DNA of 44,396 bases from Cytobacillus firmus (GTDB taxonomy: Bacteria > Bacillota > Bacilli > Bacillales > Cytobacillaceae). A model generated the notes under the pieces. It saw nothing but the letters and a program-made list of their open reading frames with translations, made no database searches and was not told the origin of the DNA. Position 1 is the stretch's first letter. Each line of letters begins with the position of its first letter. The position numbers and the translations under genes are program-made. Shown here piece by piece: positions 15,411-23,603 of the stretch. The DNA is taken from NCBI RefSeq assembly GCF_023715565.1, contig NZ_JAMBOJ010000039.1, forward strand, positions 1 to 44,396, read 5' to 3'.

Positions 15411-16925
15411 TTGAATATATCAATTTTAGGCATAAAGGATGAACGGTTCCATCGTCCGCTCCGGCTGATCGGGAACCTCTTTTTTGAAGAATGTGAAGTG
15501 TTGCTGGGTGAGAATCCTGCAGCAGATTTAACAATTTCTTTTCAGCTTGAGCAGGGTGACCGTATTAAAGCCGTTGCAGAGCTTACTGATAAAGACAGCA
15601 GAAACCTTACTGCCACTTTTGAAAAAGAATTTATTCCGGCTGAGTCAGAAAAAGAGACTTTCAGACAAGTGAAGAATGCAGTATCACATGTATACCTGAC
15701 TGTTTTGCAGGATTGGACGGGCATTACCCAGAAGTGGGGGATTCTGACCGGAGTACGTCCTACAAAATTGCTTCACCGTGCCATGCAGAATCAGACACCT
15801 CTCCAGGAAGCTCATCATCAGCTGAAGGAAGAGTACTTGATTACAGATGAAAAAATTCAGCTTATGCAGAATATTGTAGACCGGCAGCTTGCTGTTGTAC
15901 CGGATCTTTATGACTTGAAAAAAGAAGTAAGCATATACATTGGCATTCCGTTCTGCCCGACAAAGTGCGCGTATTGTACTTTTCCTGCCTATGCGATTAA
16001 TGGCAGGCAGGGATCTGTTAACTCATTTCTTGGCGGTCTTCATTTTGAAATGCTCAAAATTGGTGAATGGCTGAAAGAAAATAATGTGAAAATCACAACT
16101 GTCTATTATGGCGGAGGAACCCCGACAAGCATTACGGCAGAAGAGATGGATATGCTTTATGAGGAAATGTATGAATCTTTCCCAGATGTAGAAAGCATTC
16201 GGGAGGTCACTGTGGAAGCAGGCCGTCCGGACACGATTACACCTGAAAAGCTTGAAGTGCTTAAAAAATGGAGTATTGACCGTATCAGCATCAATCCTCA
16301 GTCCTATATTCAGGAGACCTTGAAAGCTATTGGCCGTCACCACTCAGTAGAAGAAACCGTGGAAAAATTCCATTTGGCTCGTAATATGGGCATGATCAAT
16401 ATTAATATGGATCTGATTATTGGATTGCCTGGAGAAGGTGTTCAGGAATTTGCGCATACTCTGGGTGAAACAGAGAAATTAATGCCGGAATCCCTGACTG
16501 TTCATACTTTATCCTTTAAACGAGCTTCGGAAATGACCAAGAATAAGCAAAAATATAAAGTTGCCGATCGTGAAGAAATTGAGAAAATGATGGACATGGC
16601 TGAGGATTGGACGAAAGTGCATAATTATCATCCGTATTATCTCTACCGCCAGAAAAATATTCTCGGCAATCTTGAAAATGTCGGCTATGCCCTTCCCAAT
16701 CAGGAAAGCATTTATAATATTATGATTATGGAAGAACAGCAGACAATCATCGGTCTGGGATGCGGGGCTTCAAGTAAGTTCATTGACCCAGAGACAGGAA
16801 AAATTACTCATTTTGCAAACCCAAAGGATCCAAAATCGTATAATGACAGTTTTGAACATTATACAGATGAGAAATTAAAAATATTAAAAGAGCTATTTAA
16901 AAAACATGAATCCCTTGCTAAATAG
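15411..16925 (+). CDS. hemZ: HemZ, radical SAM coproporphyrinogen III oxidase-like protein
   Basis: This 504-residue protein (B. subtilis HemZ, 501) has the radical SAM cluster motif PFCPTKCAYCTFP (CX3CX2C) near residue 180, followed by YYGGGTPTSI and DLIIGLPGEGV. It is a paralogue of the oxygen-independent coproporphyrinogen oxidase HemN and is thought to act in heme synthesis at low oxygen, though its activity is not settled. The start is taken as TTG 15411, because the GTG at 15402 lies inside the ribosome site AAAGGTGAT. In B. subtilis khtSTU follow; here an acyl-CoA ligase follows. Confidence 0.92.
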   Translation: MNISILGIKDERFHRPLRLIGNLFFEECEVLLGENPAADLTISFQLEQGDRIKAVAELTDKDSRNLTATFEKEFIPAESEKETFRQVKNAVSHVYLTVLQDWTGITQKWGILTGVRPTKLLHRAMQNQTPLQEAHHQLKEEYLITDEKIQLMQNIVDRQLAVVPDLYDLKKEVSIYIGIPFCPTKCAYCTFPAYAINGRQGSVNSFLGGLHFEMLKIGEWLKENNVKITTVYYGGGTPTSITAEEMDMLYEEMYESFPDVESIREVTVEAGRPDTITPEKLEVLKKWSIDRISINPQSYIQETLKAIGRHHSVEETVEKFHLARNMGMININMDLIIGLPGEGVQEFAHTLGETEKLMPESLTVHTLSFKRASEMTKNKQKYKVADREEIEKMMDMAEDWTKVHNYHPYYLYRQKNILGNLENVGYALPNQESIYNIMIMEEQQTIIGLGCGASSKFIDPETGKITHFANPKDPKSYNDSFEHYTDEKLKILKELFKKHESLAK

Positions 16926-16938
16926 GCGGGGATTTTTT
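16909..16938 (+). terminator. Weak terminator overlapping the hemZ stop
   Basis: AATCCC (16909-16914) pairs with GGGATT (16929-16934) and is followed by a T run. The stem is only 6 bp with a 14-base loop. Confidence 0.4.
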
Positions 16939-17037
16939 TAATGAAAATATTTTGGAAAATTAAGAAAAATATTAAAGGAATTCTTGAAATTAAAGAGAAT
17001 GAATAGGTAAAAGATCATAGATTTCTATGATTCTAAA

Positions 17038-17051
17038 TGTAAGCGTTTTCT
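17038..17051 (+). promoter_or_regulatory. Catabolite-responsive element (cre)
   Basis: TGTAAGCGTTTTCT fits the cre consensus TGNAANCGNWNNCW. It lies directly before the ribosome site of the acyl-CoA ligase gene, where CcpA binding would block expression in the presence of preferred sugars. Confidence 0.6.
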
Positions 17052-17068
17052 AAAAAGGGGGAATTGTA

Positions 17069-18694
17069 ATGATGATGCAGACACCTTTGACTATGACGCA
17101 AATGATCAGGCGGGCAGAAAAGTATTTTCCAAAGAAAATGGTCGTATCCCGAACGGCTGGCGGAATTCAGAGATTATCATATAAGGAGATTGCAGAAAGG
17201 ACCAGGAAGCTGGCAGAGAGCCTGCAAAAGATGGGAGTGGAAAGAGGGGATAAGGTCGGAACCCTGGCCTGGAACCATCATCGCCACTTGGAGGCTTATT
17301 TCGCCATCCCATGCAGCGGAGCCGTTCTTCACACGATTAATATCCGTCTCTCACCTCAGCATATAATATATATTATTAACCATGCAGAAGATAAAGTGCT
17401 GCTGATCGATCCTGACATTGTACCGCTAATTGAGAAGGTTAAGGATAAATTAAAGACGGTCAAGGCATTCATCATTATGACAGATGAAGAAGAATTGCCG
17501 GAGACTTCTCTTTCTCCGGTATACCACTATGAAAAGCTTATCAATGAAGCCAGTGGTGACTATGAATATCCTGATGATCTGGATGAAAATTCGGCAGCGG
17601 GAATGTGCTATACCTCAGCAACTACAGGTAACCCTAAAGGGGTCGTCTATTCCCATAGAGGCATAGTTCTCCACAGCATGGCGCTTGGGATGGCAGACAG
17701 TGCAGCGGTAAGTGAGAAAGATATCGCTCTTCCCGTAGTGCCGATGTTCCATGTAAATGCATGGGGGCTGCCGTTTGCTGCTGTCTGGTTTGGAACCACT
17801 CTTGTATTGCCGGGGCCATATTTTACACCTAAACTTCTGGCAGAGCTTATTCAATCTGAGAAAGTTACCATAACAGCCGGAGTGCCGACAATCTGGCTCG
17901 GGTTATTGAAAGAACTTGATGAAAATAAATATGATATGAGCTCACTCCGATCGGTGCTATGTGGAGGTTCGGCAGCGCCAAAAGGCATGATTAAAGCCTT
18001 CGAGCAAAAGCATAAAATTCCATTCATGCATGCCTACGGAATGACTGAAACAAGCCCGCTTGTTGTTATTTCGACTTTAAAAAGCTATCAGGAAGAGCTT
18101 TCAGCAGAAGAGAAGCTGGATATAAAAGCCAAACAGGGAATTCTTGTACCTGGGCTGGAAATGAAGATTGCCGGCAAGGATGGAGAAGCAGCATGGGACG
18201 GAAAGGAAATGGGGGAACTCGCGATAAGAGGGCCGTGGATTGCCTCTGAATATTATAAGGATGAACGGACCAATGAGGCATTCCGTGATGGCTGGCTTTA
18301 CACAGGAGATGTCGTAACCATTGATGAAGAAGGATTTATGAAAATCGTTGACAGAACAAAAGATTTAATTAAAAGCGGAGGGGAGTGGATTTCTTCTGTA
18401 GATATCGAAAATGCCTTAATGGCTCATGAATCGGTATTTGAAGCAGCGGTTGTTGCTGTCCCGCATGAGCAATGGCAGGAGAGGCCGGTGGCATGCGTTG
18501 TTTTAAAAGAGCCATTTAAAGGGCAGACCACAAAAGAGGAGCTTTATAATTTCCTGAAGCCGCAATTTGCAAAATGGTGGCTTCCAGATGAAATACTTTT
18601 CTTTGAGGAAATACCAAAAACCTCAGTAGGAAAGTTCCTCAAAATGGCTTTAAGAGAGCAGGTCCAAAAAGAATATACAGGCCATGTAAAGTAA
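17069..18694 (+). CDS. Long/medium-chain fatty acid-CoA ligase
   Basis: This is a 541-residue AMP-forming acyl-CoA synthetase of the ANL superfamily. It has the P-loop-like motif TSATTGNPKG (residues 182-191), the YGMTETSP adenylation motif, GWLYTGDVVTIDEEGF, DRTKDLIKSGGEWIS, and the catalytic lysine near the end in PKTSVGKFLK. It activates a carboxylic acid to its acyl-CoA, with ATP giving AMP and PPi. Length and motifs resemble FadD/AlkK-type enzymes; the chain length of the substrate cannot be read. AAAAGGGGG precedes ATG 17069. A cre upstream suggests carbon catabolite repression. It occupies the place held by khtSTU in B. subtilis. Confidence 0.9.
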   Translation: MMMQTPLTMTQMIRRAEKYFPKKMVVSRTAGGIQRLSYKEIAERTRKLAESLQKMGVERGDKVGTLAWNHHRHLEAYFAIPCSGAVLHTINIRLSPQHIIYIINHAEDKVLLIDPDIVPLIEKVKDKLKTVKAFIIMTDEEELPETSLSPVYHYEKLINEASGDYEYPDDLDENSAAGMCYTSATTGNPKGVVYSHRGIVLHSMALGMADSAAVSEKDIALPVVPMFHVNAWGLPFAAVWFGTTLVLPGPYFTPKLLAELIQSEKVTITAGVPTIWLGLLKELDENKYDMSSLRSVLCGGSAAPKGMIKAFEQKHKIPFMHAYGMTETSPLVVISTLKSYQEELSAEEKLDIKAKQGILVPGLEMKIAGKDGEAAWDGKEMGELAIRGPWIASEYYKDERTNEAFRDGWLYTGDVVTIDEEGFMKIVDRTKDLIKSGGEWISSVDIENALMAHESVFEAAVVAVPHEQWQERPVACVVLKEPFKGQTTKEELYNFLKPQFAKWWLPDEILFFEEIPKTSVGKFLKMALREQVQKEYTGHVK

Positions 18695-18707
18695 TTGCGG
18701 GTCATAT

Positions 18708-18737
18708 ACAGCATCCTTTTTAGGGATGCTGTTTTTT
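18708..18737 (+). terminator. Intrinsic terminator after the acyl-CoA ligase gene
   Basis: ACAGCATCC (18708-18716) pairs exactly with GGATGCTGT (18724-18732), followed by T6. Confidence 0.9.
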
Positions 18738-18895
18738 AGATTACTAGTATTAACTAGCTAAACGGCCTTAATAGAGAGAACGTATCAAAGGAAATGGCTA
18801 ATAAGTGACAAAATTTAAAATTTTTAGACAAAAAGCTTTTTAAATATAATTCTACTCTTTATAATAAAAGAAGCATTTAAAGGAGGGGAAAGGTT

Positions 18896-19687
18896 TTGAC
18901 AACAGATTTTGTAACTGAAACTGTCAGCGTGCAGTTTGATGGTCGTGTGGCAACGATTGAAATGAACAGGCCAGATTCATTGAACGCATTGAATGTGGAA
19001 ATGCTGAAAGGGCTTTTGGCTGCCATAAAAGATATTAGTCAAAGAGATGAGATTGATATTGTTGTATTGAAAGGAAGGGGCCGCGCATTTTCCTCAGGCG
19101 GGGATATAAAAACAATGCTTTTGGAAACAAATGAAAACGATTTCCCGGAGGTCATGGATTGCATCAGTGAGCTGGCTGTAACTCTTTATAGCATGCCGAA
19201 GCTGACCATCAGTGCTGTAACTGGGGCAGCTGCCGGTTTGGGACTCAGCCTGGCACTTGCCACTGATTACATACTGGCAGACAGGAACAGCAAGCTTGCC
19301 ATGAATTTTATTGGAATCGGCTTAATTCCTGACGGTGGGGCTCACTTCTTCCTGCAGCAGCGCATTGGCGAAGATAAAGCGAAGCATTTAATCTGGGAAG
19401 GAAATGTTCTTACTGCAGATGAAGCACTAAAAATGGGGCTGATTCACGAAATAGCAGAAGCTGATTTAAGCACAGCAGTTGATGCAAAATTAAGCCAATG
19501 GCTGAACAGACCGACAGAAGCAATGATTAAGACAAAGAAAATTCTTGCTGATAAGAACAGGCCGCTGTTGCTGAAAGTGCTGGAGCTCGAAAAGCTTGGC
19601 CAGCATAAAATGCGGCATACAGAGGATCATAAAGAAGGAATCCAGGCCTTTATTGAGAAGAGAAAGCCTGTGTTTAAGGGGAAATAA
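18896..19687 (+). CDS. yhaR: Enoyl-CoA hydratase/isomerase family protein (YhaR-like)
   Basis: This 263-residue crotonase-fold protein shows NRPDSLNALN near residue 24, the oxyanion-hole segment GRAFSSGGDIKTM, and GAAAGLGLSLALATDYILA. The second catalytic region reads FIGIGLIPDGGAHFF. It should hydrate or isomerise enoyl-CoA esters. The start is TTG 18896, seven bases after AAAGGAGGGG. YhaR lies between hemZ and yhaQ in B. subtilis, as here. Its position after an acyl-CoA ligase suggests a fatty acid degradation role, but a terminator separates the two. Confidence 0.88.
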   Translation: MTTDFVTETVSVQFDGRVATIEMNRPDSLNALNVEMLKGLLAAIKDISQRDEIDIVVLKGRGRAFSSGGDIKTMLLETNENDFPEVMDCISELAVTLYSMPKLTISAVTGAAAGLGLSLALATDYILADRNSKLAMNFIGIGLIPDGGAHFFLQQRIGEDKAKHLIWEGNVLTADEALKMGLIHEIAEADLSTAVDAKLSQWLNRPTEAMIKTKKILADKNRPLLLKVLELEKLGQHKMRHTEDHKEGIQAFIEKRKPVFKGK

Positions 19688-19696
19688 AGATTGATA

Positions 19697-19731
19697 GAAG
19701 AAAAGCAAAGAGCTGAGCTTTGCTTTTCTTC
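19697..19731. terminator. Bidirectional intrinsic terminator
   Basis: A perfect 14 bp stem (19697-19710 with 19718-19731) lies between the convergent enoyl-CoA hydratase gene and yhzC, with A/T-rich flanks on both strands. Confidence 0.85.
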
Positions 19732-19917
19732 CTATCTATGAAACAAAATCAGCTTGCCCGCAGGAGAGGTGCAGCGGTGAGTTTTTTCATCCAGCCCTTT
19801 TTCTTTAAGAAGTTTCTCTCCAACACTCTTAGCTTCGTCATCAGAAGCTGCCTGGAATGCTTCATCCAGTATCTTTTCCCCGTCCTGTTCAAATGCAGTA
19901 AGTTTGTATGTCTTCAT
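19732..19917 (-). CDS. yhzC: YhzC family small protein
   Basis: This 61-residue protein reads MKTYKLTAFEQDGEKILDEA, then a helical middle (AKSVGEKLLKEKGL) and a conserved end THRCTSPAGKLILFHR. This agrees with the YhzC family of Bacillaceae, which lies between yhaR and yhaQ. GAGGGGTG lies before the ATG. It has one Cys and no signal peptide. The function is unknown. Confidence 0.82.
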   Translation of the reverse strand: MKTYKLTAFEQDGEKILDEAFQAASDDEAKSVGEKLLKEKGLDEKTHRCTSPAGKLILFHR

Positions 19918-20072
19918 ATTGGGACACCCCTCTTATTTTAAAATTCAGATAGTTACTATTATTCTTGCATAATTTCTTGGAATGTGCAAAATTTATTCAG
20001 AAAAAATGTTTTATCTGGGAACTTTTTTCCTGTTCAGTACGTATTGCTAAATAGGAAAAGGAGGAATTCGAA

Positions 20073-20972
20073 ATGGCTTTAGAGCTTGAGCATGTAACAA
20101 AGCGCTTTGGAAAGTTTACGGCAGTGGATGATTTGTCACTTTCTATTCCAGAAAGTGAGATGTTTGGATTCCTGGGGGCGAATGGAGCCGGTAAAACGAC
20201 TACCTTCCGAATGATACTCGGACTATTGGATCCTAGCGGGGGAAAGATTACGTGGAATGGAAATCCCATTGATTATTCTACCAGCCCGCTAATTGGCTAC
20301 CTTCCTGAAGAAAGAGGCTTATATCCAAAATTGAAGGTCAAAGATCAGGTTATCTATTTAGCTAAGCTGAGAGGGATGGCAAAGCAGAACTGTTTAAAGG
20401 AATTAACTTATTGGCTCGAGAGATTCAAAGTTCCTGAATACGCCAATAAAAAAATTGAAGAGCTTTCAAAGGGAAACCAGCAGAAAATCCAGTTTATTAC
20501 TGCAGTTATACATAAGCCAAAGCTTTTAATTCTGGATGAACCTTTCAGCGGTTTGGATCCGGTTAATGTAGAACTGCTGAAGGATGCTGTATTGGATCTA
20601 AAGGATAGTGGTACCACAATCGTCTTTTCATCACATAGGATGGAGCATGTAGAAGAGCTTTGTGAACATTTATGCATTATGCAAAAAGGCCGGCCGGTAG
20701 TGCACGGGTCTTTAAAAGAAATTAAACGTTCCTTTGGAAGAAAAAACCTTATTATCCATGCAGATTATGATTTAAGCTTTTTGAAGGATAGCAGGGGAGT
20801 GGTGAAAGCCAGACAGACAGCTGAGGGGATTCAGCTGCAAATTTCCGGTGAAGATGCCGCTGAATCCATTTTCAGAGAGGTTGCAGAGAAGGGATTTGTC
20901 CGTAAATTTGTCTTAGAAGAGCCGTCGCTCAATGATATCTTTATAGAAAAGGCTGGTGCTTCCTATGAATAA
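20073..20972 (+). CDS. yhaQ: YhaQ, ABC transporter ATP-binding protein
   Basis: This 299-residue ATPase has Walker A GANGAGKTT near residue 35, signature LSKGNQQK near 130, and Walker B LLILDEPFSGLDP near 150. The switch His lies in VFSSHRMEHVEELCEH. The C-terminal extension is that of NatA/YhaQ-type exporters. It pairs with YhaP, whose start overlaps its stop by eight bases. The family includes the sodium exporter NatAB; the substrate of YhaQP is not established. AAAGGAGG precedes the ATG. Confidence 0.92.
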   Translation: MALELEHVTKRFGKFTAVDDLSLSIPESEMFGFLGANGAGKTTTFRMILGLLDPSGGKITWNGNPIDYSTSPLIGYLPEERGLYPKLKVKDQVIYLAKLRGMAKQNCLKELTYWLERFKVPEYANKKIEELSKGNQQKIQFITAVIHKPKLLILDEPFSGLDPVNVELLKDAVLDLKDSGTTIVFSSHRMEHVEELCEHLCIMQKGRPVVHGSLKEIKRSFGRKNLIIHADYDLSFLKDSRGVVKARQTAEGIQLQISGEDAAESIFREVAEKGFVRKFVLEEPSLNDIFIEKAGASYE

Positions 20973-22215
20973 TTTTATGACGATTCTACTTCATACTTAT
21001 TTGAGCAAGCTGAAGACCAAATCATTTATTGTTACGACCCTCATTACTGTGGCGATAGTTGCAGGGCTTGCCAATTTATCAGGTATTATTGAGTATTTTA
21101 ATAAGGATGATCAAGAGCGAATTGCAGTAATCGATGAGACAGGTGTCCTGTTAGCTCCTCTTCAGGAACAACTGGATGCCCTGAATAGCAATATATCATT
21201 AATTGCCTACAAAGGGTCAGAGGCAGAAGGGGAAAGTGCTGTTAAGGATGAAGAGTATAAGGGACTCTTATTGTTAACATTTACTGAAGAAGAGCTGCCG
21301 GAAGCATCCTATAAAGCAAGAAGTATAGCCGACTCAGCCATCCCATCCGAATTACAGGGCGGGCTGCAGCAGCTGAAAACGCAAATGGCTGCCACTCAAA
21401 TAAACCTTAGCCCGGAACAATTAAGCAAGTTGTATGAGCCGGTGCCTTTTGATAAGACCGCTCTTGAAGAAAATGCTAAAACAGAAGAAGAACTGAATCA
21501 GGCAAGAGGTCTTGTATATGTTCTGTTATTCATTATTTATTTTGCGGTCATCTTATACGCTAATATGATTGCCATGGAGGTAGCGACAGAAAAGTCTTCC
21601 CGCGTTATGGAAATTTTGATATCCAGTGTCTCGCCCATCAAGCAAATGTTCGCAAAAATATTGGGAATCGGGCTGCTTAGCCTGACACAGATGGCACTCA
21701 TTCTATTAGTCGGTTATTTTTCAGTCAAACAGAATCTTGATACGATGGAAGGCGGCTTTTTTGAATTCTTCGGATTTGGAAACATTCCGGCTTCGACTAT
21801 CGCTTATGCACTCATCTTTTTCATTCTTGGATATTTCCTATACGCCACACTGGCTGCGTTTCTTGGTTCGCTTGTAAGCAGGATTGAAGATATCCAGCAG
21901 ATGATTACTCCAATGACCATGATGGTTGTAGCAGGCTTTATGATTGCTATGTTTGGCTTAGGACAGCCGGAAGCTTCCTTTGTAACGATCACGTCTTATA
22001 TTCCATTCTTTACGCCGATGCTCATGTTCATGAGGGTGGGGATGCTATCACTGCCGGTATGGGAGCCGATTCTCGGAATTGCGATCCTTCTCGTTTCCAT
22101 TATACTGCTCGCTGTCTTTGGAGCGAGAGTCTACAGGGGCGGAGTATTGATGTATGGTAAATCCAATTCATTTAAAGATATTAAAAAAGCACTACAGCTT
22201 ACTAACAACGAATAA
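20965..22215 (+). CDS. yhaP: YhaP, ABC-2 type permease (NatB-like)
   Basis: This is a 416-residue membrane protein. One N-terminal helix is followed by a large extracytoplasmic domain (about residues 45-185), then about five helices containing VYVLLFIIYFAVILYAN, EKSSRVMEILISSVSP, and LFFILGYFLYATLAAF-like segments. The ABC-2/NatB signature SSRVMEILISS is clear. The ATG at 20965 overlaps yhaQ and has no strong ribosome site, suggesting coupled translation. In B. subtilis the next gene is yhaO; here a ~15 kb catabolic island intervenes. Confidence 0.9.
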   Translation: MNNFMTILLHTYLSKLKTKSFIVTTLITVAIVAGLANLSGIIEYFNKDDQERIAVIDETGVLLAPLQEQLDALNSNISLIAYKGSEAEGESAVKDEEYKGLLLLTFTEEELPEASYKARSIADSAIPSELQGGLQQLKTQMAATQINLSPEQLSKLYEPVPFDKTALEENAKTEEELNQARGLVYVLLFIIYFAVILYANMIAMEVATEKSSRVMEILISSVSPIKQMFAKILGIGLLSLTQMALILLVGYFSVKQNLDTMEGGFFEFFGFGNIPASTIAYALIFFILGYFLYATLAAFLGSLVSRIEDIQQMITPMTMMVVAGFMIAMFGLGQPEASFVTITSYIPFFTPMLMFMRVGMLSLPVWEPILGIAILLVSIILLAVFGARVYRGGVLMYGKSNSFKDIKKALQLTNNE

Positions 22216-22518
22216 TTTTATCCAGGCAATAAGGTTTACTAACTGAGAAAGAATAAGTTCTGCTAAGTGAATTGTGTTGAGGGGCACCTCTATTGTTCCG
22301 TACAAAGCTGATGCCTGAAGCGGCAATCGAAGGATAGAGTTTGATTAAAAATCTAATATTTTTATAAATGCCATATTGAAAAAAGCTCCGTTCACAAGAA
22401 TCGGAGCTTTTTTGACTTTATCTAAACAAATGGATAAGGAAGTGTCTATATGTGTAAATGACATAGAAAAATGAACATTTATCCGTTTTTTAAATTATTT
22501 TATTTTTCTAAAAAAATA
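22216..22518 (+). other. Gene-free stretch with possible structured RNA
   Basis: About 300 bp without a convincing gene follows yhaP. Around 22288-22339 CTCTAT and CCG/TG on one side can pair with CGG/CA and ATAGAG on the other. A strong terminator follows at 22377-22413. The stretch could be a long 3' untranslated region or a small RNA; nothing else is visible. Confidence 0.3.
22377..22414 (+). terminator. Intrinsic terminator downstream of yhaP
   Basis: AAAAAAGCTCCG pairs with CGGAGCTTTTTT (22402-22413) around an 11-base loop. It is 160 bases past the yhaP stop. Confidence 0.88.
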
Positions 22519-22547
22519 TTGATTAAAAAAATGCTTTGAGTTAGAAT
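22519..22547 (+). promoter_or_regulatory. Sigma-A promoter of the first dehydrogenase gene
   Basis: TTGATT (22519-22524), a 17-base spacer and TAGAAT (22542-22547). The expected start is near 22554, directly before the operator. Confidence 0.7.
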
Positions 22548-22556
22548 AACTCTCAA

Positions 22557-22571
22557 GGAAAGCGCTTAACC
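22557..22571. promoter_or_regulatory. LacI-type operator, site 1
   Basis: GGAAAGCGCTTAACC has the AAGCGCTT centre typical of LacI/GalR-family operators. It begins about three bases after the expected +1, a place where bound repressor blocks transcription. It is almost the same as site 4 before iolG. Confidence 0.65.
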
Positions 22572-22597
22572 TAAATTTAAAAAAAGAGGTGAAGCTG

Positions 22598-23599
22598 TTG
22601 GATAAAATCCGTTGGGGAATTATTAGCGCTGCCAACATTGCCTATGATGAATTAGTTCCTGCCTTGCGCCGTTCAAATCGGGCAAATGTCGCAGCTGTTG
22701 CTTCTAAGAGCAGGAATAAAGCGGAGCGTTTTAATACACCCATTGTATATGAAGAATATGAACAGCTTTTGGATGACTCATCAATAGATGCTGTTTATAT
22801 CCCGCTCCCAAATTCCCTGCACTCTGAGTGGGCAGTAAAGGCATTGAAAAAGGGAAAGCATGTTCTTCTTGAAAAGCCGGCTGCTTTAAATGAGGCGGAA
22901 ATGCGAGAAATTAAAATGGCGGCTGAAGAAAATGAAGTCATCTTTATGGAAGCTTTTATGTATCAATTTCATAGCCAGCATAAGCGGGTAAAAGAATTGC
23001 TGGAGTCAGGTATGATAGGGGAATATCGTCATATCAAGGCTCATTTTTCCTGGATGCTTGAAGACGAAGAGGATATCAGGTTAAATCGGGAACTCGGTGG
23101 TGGGGCCATGAGAGATGTGGGCTGTTATGGGGTGCATGCAGTTACACAGATGATAGGGTTTAAACCTGTACGGCTCTCTATGACAGGCAAGGTCCATCCG
23201 GAGAAGGGGGTCGATACCACTTCTTCCTGTATATTGTTCGATCAGGAAAATCGTATGGCTGAAGTATCTGCTTCCATGGAGCTCCCATTTATCGATCGTT
23301 ATGAAATTATCGGCACCAAGGGCTCAATCGCAGTCGATTCTTCTTTCAGGCCGGATGTATCTGATGATGAATCCGGTAAGGTTACAGTTAGAGATCAAAA
23401 TGGGAATACAGTGCTTTTTGAGCGGTATAAGGATGATCAGTATTTAAATCAGGTTGAGCATTTCCATGATTGTGTTTATAAAGGGGATACTCCGGCTTAT
23501 AATGCAGCCCACTCATTGGAGATGGCTCGTTATCTTGAGAAATGCTATGAATCTTTGAACAAAAATTCAGTGCTGACTATTATTGAAAAGGGAGAGTAA
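22598..23599 (+). CDS. Gfo/Idh/MocA family NAD(P)-dependent oxidoreductase
   Basis: This 333-residue protein starts MDKIRWGIISAANIAYDELV, with a Rossmann fold whose dinucleotide loop is GIISAANIA rather than GxGxxG. The family motif EKPAA follows near residue 90, and GGGAMRDVGCYGVHA supplies the substrate-side acid/His region. TTG 22598 is chosen over GTG 22589 because the GTG overlaps the ribosome site AGAGGTGAA. The family oxidises polyols, inositols and sugars at one hydroxyl. It is likely co-transcribed with the second dehydrogenase four bases downstream. The exact substrate cannot be read; an inositol isomer or related cyclitol/sugar is plausible from context. Confidence 0.85.
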   Translation: MDKIRWGIISAANIAYDELVPALRRSNRANVAAVASKSRNKAERFNTPIVYEEYEQLLDDSSIDAVYIPLPNSLHSEWAVKALKKGKHVLLEKPAALNEAEMREIKMAAEENEVIFMEAFMYQFHSQHKRVKELLESGMIGEYRHIKAHFSWMLEDEEDIRLNRELGGGAMRDVGCYGVHAVTQMIGFKPVRLSMTGKVHPEKGVDTTSSCILFDQENRMAEVSASMELPFIDRYEIIGTKGSIAVDSSFRPDVSDDESGKVTVRDQNGNTVLFERYKDDQYLNQVEHFHDCVYKGDTPAYNAAHSLEMARYLEKCYESLNKNSVLTIIEKGE

Positions 23600-23603
23600 A
23601 CCT

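Noticed and set aside
16941..17006. A 21-codon basic, amphipathic peptide (MKIFWKIKKNIKGILEIKEN...) between hemZ and the acyl-CoA ligase gene
   Set aside because: The upstream GGGG is part of a possible terminator, AT-rich DNA gives such Lys/Ile frames by chance, and there is no family support.
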